Numbered from the stretch's first letter, positions 8,755 to 17,911 are shown. The stretch is DNA of 64,000 nucleotides from Paenibacillus nuruki (GCF_001721045.1 NZ_MDER01000002.1:1-64000), one strand, 5' to 3'. Numbers and translations are program-made. Notes: generated from the sequence alone by a model not told the origin.

Positions 8755-10209
8755 TTAGAGCTGCGGCCGTTGTTGATGATTGGTATTTTGTTCAAAAGCA
8801 TGTGCCACGCGCAAAACCGTCTGTTCGTCGAAGGCTTTGCCGATAATTTGCATACCTACAGGTAGACCGGAAGCGAATCCACAAGGAACGCTAATCGCTG
8901 GAACGCCTGCAAGACTTACCGGAATCGTCAAAATATCGTTAAGATACATCGTTAAAGGATCATCCAATTGCGAACCTAATTTGAAAGCTGTTGTAGGTGC
9001 AGTAGGTCCAATAATAACATCATATTTTTCAAATACATTATCAAAATCACGTTTGATCAATGTACGTACTTTTTGTGCTTTGAGGTAGTAAGCATCATAA
9101 TAACCAGAACTTAAAGCATAAGTTCCTAACATAATACGGCGTTTTACTTCATCTCCAAAACCTTCACTACGGGATTGATGATACAACTCTAACAAGTTGC
9201 CCGGGTTCTCTGCACGTACACCATAACGAACACCATCAAAACGAGCCAGATTAGAAGAAGCTTCAGAAGAAGCAAGTAAATAATACGTAGCTACTGCATA
9301 TTCTGTATGTGGCAAAGAAACTTCTTCCCACTCTGCTCCTAATCCTTCTAAGACAGCCAAAGCATCCATAATGGATTGCTTCACTTCTGGATCGACACCT
9401 TCACCGATGTATTCAGAAGGAACAGCAATTTTGAGACCTTTGATCTCTCCAGATAATGCACTCACATAATCAGGAATATCGACTTTAGCAGATGTAGAAT
9501 CTTTAGCATCATAACCAGCAATCGCTTGTAAGACATAAGCAGAATCTTCTACATTTTTGGTTAATGGGCCTATTTGATCCAAAGAAGAAGCAAATGCCAC
9601 TAATCCAAAACGGGATACCAGACCATAAGTAGGCTTCAATCCAACCACTCCACAATACGAAGCAGGTTGACGAATAGAACCGCCTGTATCTGATCCCAGT
9701 GTAAAGTAGGCTTCACCTGCCGCTACTGCTGCCGCTGAACCCCCACTTGAACCACCAGGTACATAATCCAGATTCCAAGGATTGCGAACAGGTGCAAAGC
9801 TAGAATTTTCATTCGAACCGCCCATTGCAAATTCATCCATATTCAGCTTACCGATCGTCACAGCATCTGCTTGACGAAGCTTGTCTGCTACAGTTGCATT
9901 ATAGATAGGATCATAATTTTTCAGAAATTGGCTACCACATGTTGTACGTAGACCTTCTGTTACAATATTGTCTTTCACCCCTACAGGAAGACCAAAAAGT
10001 AGACCCCGTGCTTCTCCACTCACTAGCTTTTCATCGAGTGCTTTGGCAGATTCGGTTGCTCCTTCTTCGTTGAGTGTAAGGTATGCTTGTATTTTGTCGT
10101 CTTGTTCACCGATGGTCTTGAATGCTTGAGCTACAAGGTCGGTGACTGCCAAGTCTTTGGCATGAAGCCGATTATGTATTTCATTCAGACTCAAATCAAA
10201 TAAAGTCAA
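8755..10209 (-). CDS. gatA: Asp-tRNA(Asn)/Glu-tRNA(Gln) amidotransferase subunit A
   Basis: 484 residues, full length. It has the amidase signature with the Gly/Ser-rich catalytic block ([16 protein letters not shown] and [12 protein letters not shown]); the Lys-cisSer-Ser triad residues are visible (VKDN, GSSGGS, DTGGS). GatA hydrolyses glutamine to feed ammonia to GatB. Translation starts at TTG 10209: GGAGG lies 8 nt upstream and no ATG or GTG fits. Middle gene of the operon. Confidence 0.97.
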   Translation of the reverse strand: MTLFDLSLNEIHNRLHAKDLAVTDLVAQAFKTIGEQDDKIQAYLTLNEEGATESAKALDEKLVSGEARGLLFGLPVGVKDNIVTEGLRTTCGSQFLKNYDPIYNATVADKLRQADAVTIGKLNMDEFAMGGSNENSSFAPVRNPWNLDYVPGGSSGGSAAAVAAGEAYFTLGSDTGGSIRQPASYCGVVGLKPTYGLVSRFGLVAFASSLDQIGPLTKNVEDSAYVLQAIAGYDAKDSTSAKVDIPDYVSALSGEIKGLKIAVPSEYIGEGVDPEVKQSIMDALAVLEGLGAEWEEVSLPHTEYAVATYYLLASSEASSNLARFDGVRYGVRAENPGNLLELYHQSRSEGFGDEVKRRIMLGTYALSSGYYDAYYLKAQKVRTLIKRDFDNVFEKYDVIIGPTAPTTAFKLGSQLDDPLTMYLNDILTIPVSLAGVPAISVPCGFASGLPVGMQIIGKAFDEQTVLRVAHAFEQNTNHQQRPQL

Positions 10210-10263
10210 TGCCTATTCCTCCTTCAATTCTGTTGTTCATGGTTATTTATCTTGTTGAAGCAT

Positions 10264-10551
10264 CTATTCCAGTACAGCAGGTACTTTGAATTGTCCATCT
10301 TCTTCGTCCGGTGCATTGCGTAGCACTTTCTCAATCGGAAGGCTCTCGTGAACTTCATCTTCCCGCATGACATTGCTTAAATGTAATACATGGGTAGTTG
10401 GTTCCACGTCATCTGTATCTAATTCTTTTAATTTTTCTGCATATTTCAAAATAGCACTTAGCTGTGCAGTAAACATTTCTTTCTCCTGCTCACTCAAATC
10501 CAAACGTGCTAGCTTAGCTACATGCTCTACATCATTGATATTGATACTCAA
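10264..10551 (-). CDS. gatC: Asp-tRNA(Asn)/Glu-tRNA(Gln) amidotransferase subunit C
   Basis: 95 residues, normal size. It has the GatC helical pattern ([19 protein letters not shown] at the N-terminus and [11 protein letters not shown] near the C-terminus). GatC is the belt-like subunit that stabilises the GatA-GatB complex. It starts at TTG 10551 with GGGAGG 8 nt upstream, and is the first gene of gatCAB. Confidence 0.95.
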   Translation of the reverse strand: MSININDVEHVAKLARLDLSEQEKEMFTAQLSAILKYAEKLKELDTDDVEPTTHVLHLSNVMREDEVHESLPIEKVLRNAPDEEDGQFKVPAVLE

Positions 10552-10586
10552 TTTGATTTCCTCCCTCGCTAAAAATAACTTTTTTC

Positions 10587-10615
10587 ATTATAGGGTACAT
10601 AAGGTGACAATTCAA
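10587..10615 (-). promoter_or_regulatory. gatCAB promoter (sigma-A)
   Basis: Minus strand: TTGAAT (10610-10615), a 17-bp spacer, TATAAT (10587-10592), about 35 bp upstream of the gatC TTG start. Confidence 0.7.
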
Positions 10616-10652
10616 TTGAAGTTCTATAATAAATCTGGACTTATTTGTAGAT

Positions 10653-10682
10653 AATAAAAAAGAGCCGGCAAGCCGACTCTTT
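10653..10682 (-). terminator. Terminator overlapping the stop codon of the upstream gene
   Basis: On the minus strand AAAGAGTCGGC, a short AA loop region, then GCCGGCTCTTTTTTATT form a GC-rich stem with a T run. It ends the transcript of the 125-residue gene and insulates gatCAB. Confidence 0.85.
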
Positions 10683-11058
10683 AAATCCATGCACGCAAAT
10701 TAATTTGTTTCACAAAATCTGCTTGCGCTACAGTATCCGTTAAAGGCTCCTCAACAAAGGGAAGCTCTTCACCATTCATGATATGATAAAATAATTTCTC
10801 ATTATGTGTCGCTAGAGCATAATCGATTAGCGCCTCGCGTCCGACTCGTTCAGCTTCTTGTTGGAGCAATCGTTCTTCAGGCTCAACATCACCGGAAGGT
10901 ACAAAGAAATTACGATTGACCTTAGGAATACGAATGACATAATCGAAGGCATTATCAGGGTTACGGTCATATGCGATAACATATCCGTAATCTCCTACAG
11001 GCAGACTTTGCTCAAAGGTATCAGCGACAACTACGATTTTTTCTCCTAAATGCAGCAT
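10681..11058 (-). CDS. Conserved hypothetical protein
   Basis: 125 residues, soluble, acidic. I do not recognise a named domain. The first half looks like a small beta-barrel (MLHLGEKIVVVADTF, 'GDYGYVIAYDRNPDN', 'DYVIRIPKVNRNFFVP'), the second half is helical (LLQQEAERVGREALIDYALA). ATG 11058 is preceded by AGGGGGAG. It is monocistronic between gatCAB and the MBL-fold gene, with its own terminator. It looks like a lineage-restricted Paenibacillus family, but this is recall, not a search. Confidence 0.7.
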   Translation of the reverse strand: MLHLGEKIVVVADTFEQSLPVGDYGYVIAYDRNPDNAFDYVIRIPKVNRNFFVPSGDVEPEERLLQQEAERVGREALIDYALATHNEKLFYHIMNGEELPFVEEPLTDTVAQADFVKQINLRAWI

Positions 11059-11229
11059 CGTGTAACTCCCCCTAGCTTTATCTACTTTATTTCTGTATCA
11101 TACTAAAAAAAAATAATGATGTCCAATTTTATTACCAAAAATCAGGCTAATTACACTTGCATAACCATTAATATCGTATTAAAAGTCGATTAATGTCATT
11201 TACTGTTAGATACCCAATATAAATAAAAC

Positions 11230-11272
11230 AAAAACACGTACACAGGCGCCTTGCACCCATTTACGTGTTTTT
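11230..11272 (-). terminator. Bidirectional-looking terminator after the MBL-fold gene
   Basis: AAAAACACGTA (11230-11240) pairs with TACGTGTTTTT (11262-11272) around a 21-nt loop, with A/T runs on both sides. It lies about 40 bp past the stop at 11314. The remaining 160 bp up to the 10681-11058 gene hold no recognisable feature. Confidence 0.6.
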
Positions 11273-11313
11273 GATGACTCATTTTTTCATTATGTTACAT
11301 TTATAAGCTGAAA

Positions 11314-11949
11314 TTAAGCAGGAACATAAGGATTGCTTGATTTTTCTGCACCGATTGTTGTTTTTGGACCATGTCCTGGATAAACGGTTACATCATCTGC
11401 CAAACGATACAATTTGGTACGAATAGAATCGATCAATTGACGTTCACTACCCCCGGTAAGATCTGTACGACCTACGCCCATACGGAAAAGAACATCGCCT
11501 GCAAATAAATCTTTGCCACAAAGGAAGCTGACACTGCCCGGCGAATGACCTGGTGTGTGATACACCGTGAAGGTATGTCCGATCAATTTCAACTGTTGTC
11601 CTTCATCTAACGCATATTCTGCAGGTTCTGCTGTAATCGGTGGTGTGACTTGAGACCAATTCGCTGAACCGTTAAGCTTAGCATTGGTTAACCACTCGGC
11701 TTCTAGATCATGAAGGTACACAGGACAATTACATAATGTACGTACTTCTTCTAATCCACCCATATGATCAAAGTGAGCATGAGTCAGGAGAATCGCTTCT
11801 ACATTTAGATTCAATGATTGTATGCGACGCACCAAAGCTCCCGGATTCATACCTGGATCAATCACAATCGCATTGGAACTATTTTCAGCGATTAATAAAT
11901 AAGCATTGGTCTGTAAGGGTCCTAATGAAAAACTTTCTATTTTGAACAA
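11314..11949 (-). CDS. Metallo-beta-lactamase fold hydrolase (glyoxalase II-like, YqgX type)
   Basis: 211 residues. The binuclear metal site is complete: THAHFDHMGG (HxHxDH), 'YHTPGHSPGS' (His), 'FAGDVLF' (Asp) and a C-terminal 'YPGHGPKTTI' (His). The size and motif order fit the YqgX/hydroxyacylglutathione-hydrolase-like branch. The natural thiol ester substrate (bacillithiol rather than glutathione?) is an inference. It starts at TTG 11949; GGGGGTG about 12 nt upstream is the only ribosome binding site. It lies 6 bp after the thioredoxin-like gene and is probably co-transcribed with it. Confidence 0.85.
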   Translation of the reverse strand: MFKIESFSLGPLQTNAYLLIAENSSNAIVIDPGMNPGALVRRIQSLNLNVEAILLTHAHFDHMGGLEEVRTLCNCPVYLHDLEAEWLTNAKLNGSANWSQVTPPITAEPAEYALDEGQQLKLIGHTFTVYHTPGHSPGSVSFLCGKDLFAGDVLFRMGVGRTDLTGGSERQLIDSIRTKLYRLADDVTVYPGHGPKTTIGAEKSSNPYVPA

Positions 11950-11955
11950 AATGCA

Positions 11956-12525
11956 TTACACCCCCGATAAAATTTCACGCAATTCACGAATAATCATAGC
12001 GTGCGAAGCCGAACCTTCTCCATAACGCTCCGCCATACCTTGACGTACAACAGCCATCTTCTCTTGATAGTCTGCTGCTTCACGATCTGGATTCTCTTGT
12101 TTGAAAGCGATCATTAATTCTTGTACGTGCTCTGGACGAGGTCCCCAATGAGCAAGTACATGTCCGCCTGTATCTGTAATAATTACGACAGGTACAGAAC
12201 GACCACCCATCGTTAAATAATCATCCATCGTGTCAAAATTCTCTTCCAAAATCAAAATTTTGGTAGGAATCTCTGCTTCTTCAAACGCACGTAGAACAAC
12301 CGGCACATTGCGAACCACATCTCCACACCAATCTGCTGCTAAGATAAGTGAACGCAGATCATCACGGTGAGCTAACAATTTAAAAAACTCATGATCATCT
12401 AAATCAGTCCAATTGAATAACTCATATCCATGATGGAATTCTTCTTTATTTTTAGTCATACCCTCCATAAATTGTTCAGGAGAAATGCCCTGTTCCCATT
12501 TATCTGCTAAGTTCGGTTTGTTCAT
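11956..12525 (-). CDS. Thioredoxin-like protein with single cysteine (WCGD)
   Basis: 189 residues, a thioredoxin-fold member of the bacterial Thioredoxin_9 type. The active-site position reads ADWCGDVVRN, so only the first Cys of CxxC is present, and the cis-proline loop is visible as GGRSVPVVII. A single Cys argues against a classical dithiol oxidoreductase; a monothiol or binding role is possible. I chose ATG 12525 (AAGGGTGG 8 nt upstream) rather than GTG 12537, which overlaps the ribosome binding site. It lies between the DedA and MBL-fold genes in one close-packed unit. Confidence 0.8.
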   Translation of the reverse strand: MNKPNLADKWEQGISPEQFMEGMTKNKEEFHHGYELFNWTDLDDHEFFKLLAHRDDLRSLILAADWCGDVVRNVPVVLRAFEEAEIPTKILILEENFDTMDDYLTMGGRSVPVVIITDTGGHVLAHWGPRPEHVQELMIAFKQENPDREAADYQEKMAVVRQGMAERYGEGSASHAMIIRELREILSGV

Positions 12526-12529
12526 CGTA

Positions 12530-13141
12530 TTATCCACCCTTCTTTTTGTTCTTCATCTTCCATTTAACCAAAAAGTAAGCTGCTAACAGCACAATCGCTG
12601 CTACAATAAGCGGTAATGTATATTTACTAGCGATATCATCAATATGCTCCCATTGACTTCCAAGTGCCATTCCTAGATATACAAAAAGAGCAGACCAAGG
12701 AATGATAGCCAATGTTGTCAGTAGAATAAAACGCATATGTGACATACGAGAGATACCCGCTGGAATCGAAATCGCATGTCTTACTACAGGAATAAAGCGT
12801 GCGGTAAAAATAACACCTGAGCCGTATTTATCAAACCAAGCTTCGGCATGATCGATATGGCTTTTCTTGATCAAAATATATTTGCCATACTTCTCAAGTA
12901 CCGGTCTACCCCCATAGCGTCCAATCCAGTAGATAAACAGTTGAGCGATCACGCCACCCACTGTTCCGAAAAAGACAGCTCCAAAATAATTGATAGCTCC
13001 TGTAGATACAAGGTATCCACCATAAGCCAATACAATTTCACTTGGGATCACTTCAATCATTAATCCAAGCATAATTCCAAAATAGCCAAGCTGTTGAACC
13101 CAGTGTAACAATTGGGCAATAATATCAGATATAATCTCCAC
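12530..13141 (-). CDS. DedA-family membrane protein
   Basis: 203 residues with four to five membrane segments and the DedA/VTT core 'FFGTVGGVIAQLFIYWIGRYGG' region and 'FTARFIPVVRHAISIPAGIS', including the conserved Arg residues of the re-entrant loop. DedA proteins act as lipid (undecaprenyl-phosphate or phospholipid) transporters in Bacillales. It starts at GTG 13141 with AGGAGG 4 nt upstream, and is the first gene of a DedA / thioredoxin-like / MBL-fold unit. Confidence 0.88.
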   Translation of the reverse strand: MEIISDIIAQLLHWVQQLGYFGIMLGLMIEVIPSEIVLAYGGYLVSTGAINYFGAVFFGTVGGVIAQLFIYWIGRYGGRPVLEKYGKYILIKKSHIDHAEAWFDKYGSGVIFTARFIPVVRHAISIPAGISRMSHMRFILLTTLAIIPWSALFVYLGMALGSQWEHIDDIASKYTLPLIVAAIVLLAAYFLVKWKMKNKKKGG

Positions 13142-13314
13142 CAGTCCTCCTTATGATTTACTCTATCTTTGTATCTTTTATCTCTTTATCCCTGTCTGTA
13201 TGTATTCCCATGTCGGTACAAGTAAGCCAGCATTCATGATGTTCTGTTATTTTAGCACAGCCATCAGAACCCATTCCACTATGTACGTAAGCATATATGA
13301 CCTAGCTTACCATG

Positions 13315-13353
13315 AAAAAAGCTGAATTCACTTTGGAACAGCGAATCCAGCTT
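13315..13353 (-). terminator. Terminator after the methyltransferase gene
   Basis: Minus strand AAGCTGGATTC (13343-13353) pairs with GAATTCAGCTT (13319-13329), then a T run. It closes the 16.6-13.4 kb gene group. The rest of 13142-13375 is the region upstream of dedA, with no clear promoter. Confidence 0.8.
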
Positions 13354-13375
13354 GGATTATACCATAAAATGTTCA

Positions 13376-14557
13376 TTATACTAATGATTTTTGATAGGAC
13401 TGTAGAAGGTCTTTACAAGCATTTTCAAGATACGGCTTCGCTTGAATCATATCTCGAAATGCAGTATATTCCTGCCACATTTCAGCATTTTGTTCATTTT
13501 CTGCTTTCACTGCGCGAATTAAAATATTTTTTGGTGTATGTTCCATATCTATAAATTCGAGCAATTGTGTTTTGTAGCCCAACAGATCTAGTAATTTGGC
13601 ACGCAAAGCATCTGTCGCTAACGCAGAAAATCGTTCTTTAAGAATACCGTGTGATAGTAATGGGCTCATCGTATCATTCTGAATCTGATTGAACAATTCA
13701 TGCTGACAACAAGGAACCGATAGAATCACAGACGCGTTCCAGCGCACTGCTTTTTCTAAAGCTGCATCTGTCGCTGTATCACAAGCATGCAGAGTGACCA
13801 CCATATCCACTTGCTCAAGCTCGTTATAATCTGCAATATCGCCTACTAAAAACTTCAATTGATCATAATGAAGCTTTTCGGCTAATTGGCTACAATGTTC
13901 GATCACATCGGCTTTGAGGTCTAGACCTACAATATTGAGCGGACGATGTTGTTGAATATTTAGATAATGGTACAAGGCAAATGTAAGATACGATTTACCA
14001 CAACCGAAATCTACAATCGTAAGTTCTTTGTTTACAGGCAAAGATGGTAATACATCTTGTACCATTTCCAAAAAGCGATTGATCTGGCGGAACTTATCAT
14101 ATTTACGAGCCAACACTTTACCATCTGCATTCATAATGCCCAGTTCGATTAAAAAAGGAACAGGTTCGCCATCTTCAAGGATATATTGCTTTTTGCGATT
14201 ATGACTGAGATCGGTAGACGTTTTGGTCGGTGTTTTGGTTAAAATAGAAACTTTGTACTTTTTGCTGATCAATACTTGATAATCAGCTTCTTGGGTACAC
14301 AGTAATCCTTGACGCATCGTTTCTTGTAATAAAGCGAACAATACTTGTATCGCTTCTGTAGGTAGCACATTATCGTGAGTTACCTTGTTGCTGTAATGAT
14401 AGGCAAATTGATAATGAAGTTGCTTTTTCAATTCAACCGGTTTGATAATGACTTTGGTAAAAGAATCGTTATCTTTTTTGCGAAGTTGGCTAAGTGTTGC
14501 TGTAATTAGCTCGCCAGCTTCGATACATTGAGTAATTAATCGTTGCAATGAATCCAT
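13376..14557 (-). CDS. SAM-dependent methyltransferase (Methyltransf_32-like)
   Basis: 393 residues. The C-terminal two thirds have a class I fold with motif I 'IVDFGCGKSYLTFALYHYL' and a 'VTLHACDTATDAAL' post-motif typical of the family sometimes called rRNA- or GSTCD-like methyltransferases, followed by 'SVPCCQHEL'. The N-terminal 130 residues are a helical accessory domain. The target is unknown; an RNA substrate is possible by family. ATG 14557 has only a weak ribosome binding site. It lies 30 bp after the DUF6483 gene and is probably co-transcribed. Confidence 0.8.
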   Translation of the reverse strand: MDSLQRLITQCIEAGELITATLSQLRKKDNDSFTKVIIKPVELKKQLHYQFAYHYSNKVTHDNVLPTEAIQVLFALLQETMRQGLLCTQEADYQVLISKKYKVSILTKTPTKTSTDLSHNRKKQYILEDGEPVPFLIELGIMNADGKVLARKYDKFRQINRFLEMVQDVLPSLPVNKELTIVDFGCGKSYLTFALYHYLNIQQHRPLNIVGLDLKADVIEHCSQLAEKLHYDQLKFLVGDIADYNELEQVDMVVTLHACDTATDAALEKAVRWNASVILSVPCCQHELFNQIQNDTMSPLLSHGILKERFSALATDALRAKLLDLLGYKTQLLEFIDMEHTPKNILIRAVKAENEQNAEMWQEYTAFRDMIQAKPYLENACKDLLQSYQKSLV

Positions 14558-14586
14558 GATGTACAGCTCGCTTTCTGTCTTTCAAC

Positions 14587-15240
14587 TTAATTTGACTTGG
14601 CTTCTAGCTCGGCAGAGGCTGTTGTAAGTTCTGCTCGAGATACGCCACCTTCTTCTAGCTGCTCATCGTTTAACCCTAATAGGCGTTGATACAGCGCGTG
14701 ACCTTCTGTCTCTGCTAATGCAGGATCAAGCTCTGTTAGGCGCTTGAGTGCATCTAAAGCATTATCATAATACCCTTCTTGCTCTTCATACTGGATAAAG
14801 AGATGTTCTATTGCAGGGGGTAGCCCATAATCTGCTAATTCATCTGTCAATTGATCAATCTGCTCGGGATAATCAAACATCGTCCGATCGGCATCATTTA
14901 CAGCGCAATACAAAAATAAATGTAATGACTTGATCCGGCGCACAACCGCTTCTTGCTCTTTCTCACTTAACTCGTAAATATCTGCTTCTTCACGCATCAG
15001 TCGGGCCAATGCTTGCAGGCGATCGACTTCAACGACTGAACCGATACGGAATAATTCGATCACTTCTTCTGCGGGTAACCGATTAATCAATCCATTATTC
15101 AATTGGAACTTCTGGCGAACCATATCATCCAGTTCCCAGAGGGCTTCTGTCAATTTCTTCTGTTGCTTCAATCCGAACACTTTAGAAATGACTGATGCCA
15201 TATCTTCGATCATACCCATAAGGTAATCATTTCTGAACAT
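14587..15240 (-). CDS. DUF6483 family protein
   Basis: 217 residues, acidic, almost wholly helical with TPR-like C-terminal half ('GYYDNALDALKRLTELDP'). The N-terminus MFRNDYLMGMIEDM is characteristic of DUF6483, a family I know mainly from Paenibacillus and relatives. Function unknown. ATG 15240 follows AAGGCGGG. It sits between an alpha/beta hydrolase and the methyltransferase with short gaps, so an operon is likely. Confidence 0.75.
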   Translation of the reverse strand: MFRNDYLMGMIEDMASVISKVFGLKQQKKLTEALWELDDMVRQKFQLNNGLINRLPAEEVIELFRIGSVVEVDRLQALARLMREEADIYELSEKEQEAVVRRIKSLHLFLYCAVNDADRTMFDYPEQIDQLTDELADYGLPPAIEHLFIQYEEQEGYYDNALDALKRLTELDPALAETEGHALYQRLLGLNDEQLEEGGVSRAELTTASAELEAKSN

Positions 15241-15259
15241 TCCTATCCCGCCTTTAATA

Positions 15260-16057
15260 TTAATCTTTCAATTGATTTTGCATAAAATCATGAATAATAT
15301 TGACTAACTGTTCAGGTGCTTCCATCATACTCATATGTGCAATATCTGGAATAACTGCTGTGGTTATACGTGTAGAGTCTGCAACAAACATTCGATCTGG
15401 TGGAGCAATCGGATCGTATTCCCCGGCTACTAATAATACAGGAACATTAGCATTTTGGATAATAGACAATCGTTCAGGACGCTCACGCATCGCAGCCGCT
15501 GCTCCACATCCACCTTCAGGAGAAGTGATATAACCGATCTCTTTTACTTTCAAAATCGAGTCTGGCAATTTATAGACCAAATGTGGCGCAAACAATCCTT
15601 CTGCAAATCCATCTACAAAGTCGATCATACCTCTGGTACGAATCTGTGTAATCGTATTTAAACGCTTTTGCTTAGCTTCTTCTGTATCTTCATAAGCAGT
15701 CGAATGTACAAGTCCCCAAGACTTGATATAAGAAGGATATTGATCTACAAGTGCTAACGTTACATAACCACCCATTGAGTGCCCTAGTAGAGTGACCTGC
15801 TTCAGATCAAGCTCATCTAATAAGGTAACCACATCAGCTGCCATATCTTCTATTGTATAAGGATCTGTCGATACAGGACTATGACCATGTCCACGCAGAT
15901 CAGGCACGATACACCGATAATGTCTCGATAAAAGAGGAATCACTTCATCCCAATATGCGGAACTTCCTAGAAAACCGTGTAATAATACAATCGGTTCACC
16001 TTGACCATTATCTGAAAAGTGTAATTTAATCGGTTGCTGTTCGGTTGGCTGACTCAT
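15260..16057 (-). CDS. Alpha/beta-fold hydrolase
   Basis: 265 residues, a single alpha/beta-hydrolase domain. It has an oxyanion HGFLGSSAYWDE, the nucleophile elbow GHSMGG (Ser), 'GEYDPIAPP' (Asp) and a terminal 'IAHMSMMEAPEQL' (His). The substrate is not predictable; esterase, thioesterase or MenH-like roles are all possible. ATG 16057 is preceded by TAGGAGATGG. The next gene downstream is DUF6483, 20 bp away. Confidence 0.85.
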   Translation of the reverse strand: MSQPTEQQPIKLHFSDNGQGEPIVLLHGFLGSSAYWDEVIPLLSRHYRCIVPDLRGHGHSPVSTDPYTIEDMAADVVTLLDELDLKQVTLLGHSMGGYVTLALVDQYPSYIKSWGLVHSTAYEDTEEAKQKRLNTITQIRTRGMIDFVDGFAEGLFAPHLVYKLPDSILKVKEIGYITSPEGGCGAAAAMRERPERLSIIQNANVPVLLVAGEYDPIAPPDRMFVADSTRITTAVIPDIAHMSMMEAPEQLVNIIHDFMQNQLKD

Positions 16058-16073
16058 ATATCCATCTCCTATC

Positions 16074-16628
16074 TTATTTTAATATACCTAGGCCTTGAAC
16101 AACAGCTTGGACAATATCTTGTGACATATTCATTACTTTATACAGTGAAGTCGTCTGAAGTGTCCAATAAGGTTTGGGGCCATTTTCATTTACAATCGCA
16201 GCAATACTGTAATTACCTACTCCTGGAAAACGTCCTCCTACCGATAAAGCCGGGAAAAGTGGAGCTTCACCTATACTATATAACCCGACAGTATGATGTC
16301 TACCTAGGCAAGCATCGATAGCAATAATTTGTAGATGATCGGGAATCTGTGGAATACGTTCGTGAAGATTGTGAGCATCGCATGGAAAATCCATTGTTCC
16401 TATAATATGAGGTAAACCATATGCAGCCAGTCCACTACCAGTTAAAGGACCTAAGGCATCTCCAGTAGAACGGTCAGTACCAATACAGACAAAAGCTAAT
16501 TGATCTATAGAATGAAGAGCTGCTATACCACGAAAAAAATCAGTCAATCCATGTGTATTTACATTGCGACGATCCTGATCATTGTAAGGAAGCAGACTGG
16601 AACGACGATTGATCATAATAAAAACCAT
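16074..16628 (-). CDS. yyaC: Spore protease YyaC (DUF1256)
   Basis: 184 residues. It has the GPR-like phosphorylase/hydrolase fold of DUF1256: 'FVCIGTDRSTGDALGPLTG', then 'IIAIDACLGR' and 'PGVGNYSIAAIV'. YyaC is annotated as a sporulation-specific protease-like protein in B. subtilis, so it supports an endospore-former. It starts at ATG 16628, 3 nt after AAAGGAGG, which is tight. It heads the leftward gene group ending at 13376, divergent from the DUF1128 gene. Confidence 0.88.
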   Translation of the reverse strand: MVFIMINRRSSLLPYNDQDRRNVNTHGLTDFFRGIAALHSIDQLAFVCIGTDRSTGDALGPLTGSGLAAYGLPHIIGTMDFPCDAHNLHERIPQIPDHLQIIAIDACLGRHHTVGLYSIGEAPLFPALSVGGRFPGVGNYSIAAIVNENGPKPYWTLQTTSLYKVMNMSQDIVQAVVQGLGILK

Positions 16629-16804
16629 GTCCCTCCTTTAATAAACGTATATACCTATCAGATAGGCAAATACATCATACATCTTGTCGATACTCATTTT
16701 ACCCTATGCAAGAAGTTACCGCAAAATAATTGGTTTGACCTCATTATCCATGATACAATACAAAAAATAAGCCTATGCTTAATGAAGAAAGGAAGAACCC
16801 ATTC

Positions 16805-17029
16805 ATGGATTTGTCTCAACCTACCCAAGAAAATATAGCTTTTATGATTGAAGGCATCAAAACAAAACTTCGGATGGCAAGTGGAGCGGCAATGCAAGCT
16901 TCTGCTTTTTCTACCGAACAATACGAAGATATTCAAGAGGTCTATGATATTGTGATGAACAATCCGAACCTTAGTATTAGCGAAGTTGAAGCCTTAGTTT
17001 CTGAATTAGGACGTTTACGCAAAAAATAA
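16805..17029 (+). CDS. yfkK: DUF1128 family protein (YfkK-like)
   Basis: 74 residues, soluble helical. It matches YfkK/DUF1128 in length and in the core 'MIEGIKTKLRMASGAAMQ' and 'LVSELGRLRKK' end. Function unknown. I chose ATG 16805 with AAGGAAG about 8 nt upstream, not the in-frame ATG at 16775, whose extra ten residues have no counterpart in homologues. Followed by its own terminator. Confidence 0.85.
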   Translation: MDLSQPTQENIAFMIEGIKTKLRMASGAAMQASAFSTEQYEDIQEVYDIVMNNPNLSISEVEALVSELGRLRKK

Positions 17030-17040
17030 ATAAAACGAAT

Positions 17041-17074
17041 GAGTCTTTCCTAATTATAGGGAAGGCTTTTTTTA
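17041..17074 (+). terminator. Terminator after the DUF1128 gene
   Basis: AGTCTTTCC pairs with GGGAAGGCT (two G-T wobbles) over an 8-nt loop and is followed by seven T. Confidence 0.75.
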
Positions 17075-17079
17075 TATTC

Positions 17080-17103
17080 GATTCATTTGTTAAACTAGGG
17101 TTA
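17080..17103 (+). promoter_or_regulatory. Sigma-B-like promoter motif upstream of the PAP2 gene
   Basis: GATTCA (17080-17085), a 12-bp spacer and GGGTTA (17098-17103) resemble the sigma-B consensus GTTTAA-N12..15-GGGTAT, 41 bp before the ATG. The call rests on motif likeness and the nearby sigB gene. Confidence 0.4.
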
Positions 17104-17143
17104 AATTAAACATAACTCTATGTAAAGAAAGAAGGCGATACCG

Positions 17144-17872
17144 ATGTCATCTGAGCAATTTTCCAACTCTAACAACGAACAGCCACAACGATTCTCATCT
17201 CTTCCTGTTTGGCTACTGATTATTATGATATTAGTAGGAGGAGGTATAGCTTCATTCCTATTATTGAGGGGAATCGTATGGGGTGTTGAATCTATAGCAT
17301 TATACGATATACACACATGGGAAAAAGGATTTCAATCTTATGTAAGGACATTCCACGAAGAACCTATTCGCACGATTATGCTCTTTTTCACCTATATGGG
17401 TTCATTCTATTCTACTGTATTTGTTGCTTTATCCTTTTCGATTCTATTGATGGTTCATAATATGTATCGCGAAGGCCTTGCTCTTCTTGTCACAACCGCA
17501 GGTGCTTGGCAAATCAATGTATTGCTTAAATCTTTCTTTATGCGTCCACGTCCTGATCTAGAATTCTGGACCCATGCTTCAGGGTATAGCTTCCCCAGTG
17601 GTCATTCTACGATTGCAGCTGCTATGTACGGTATGCTCTTTGTCATTTGGGGCATGCATCGCAAAAGACATCAATTATCACTTACTCTTCCTATTGTTTG
17701 CGGTATTCTTCTGATTGTAGGTATTGGTTTGTCGAGAGTATATCTTGGCGTGCATTATCCTACAGATATCATTGGTGGTTATATTGCTGGTTCACTTTGG
17801 CTGACTGCATGTGCGTATTCTTTGCACTTATGGCGAAAATCCGATCCACAAAGGACTTCTATTCGTTATTGA
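17144..17872 (+). CDS. PAP2-family membrane phosphatase
   Basis: 242 residues, six membrane segments. The three PAP2 phosphatase motifs are intact: KSFFMRPRP, SFPSGHSTI and SRVYLGVHYPTDIIGG, giving the catalytic His and Asp outside the membrane. Likely substrates are undecaprenyl pyrophosphate or phosphatidylglycerol phosphate. ATG 17144 follows GAAAGAAGGCG. It lies in the cluster of small envelope-stress genes near sigB. Confidence 0.9.
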   Translation: MSSEQFSNSNNEQPQRFSSLPVWLLIIMILVGGGIASFLLLRGIVWGVESIALYDIHTWEKGFQSYVRTFHEEPIRTIMLFFTYMGSFYSTVFVALSFSILLMVHNMYREGLALLVTTAGAWQINVLLKSFFMRPRPDLEFWTHASGYSFPSGHSTIAAAMYGMLFVIWGMHRKRHQLSLTLPIVCGILLIVGIGLSRVYLGVHYPTDIIGGYIAGSLWLTACAYSLHLWRKSDPQRTSIRY

Positions 17873-17887
17873 TCACAGAAATGGAAT

Positions 17888-17911
17888 GTTTCACCTTTTG
17901 GTACTGGGTTT
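17888..17911 (+). promoter_or_regulatory. Sigma-B-like promoter motif upstream of the GlsB-like gene
   Basis: GTTTCA (17888-17893), 12-bp spacer, GGGTTT (17906-17911), about 80 bp before the start codon. The -35 is the strong part; the -10 deviates from GGGTAT. Confidence 0.4.

Noticed and set aside
16654-16666. Palindrome CCTATCAGATAGG upstream of yyaC
   Set aside because: Short, no second copy, and no known regulator fits; could be chance. No clear sigma-F or sigma-G promoter was found either.
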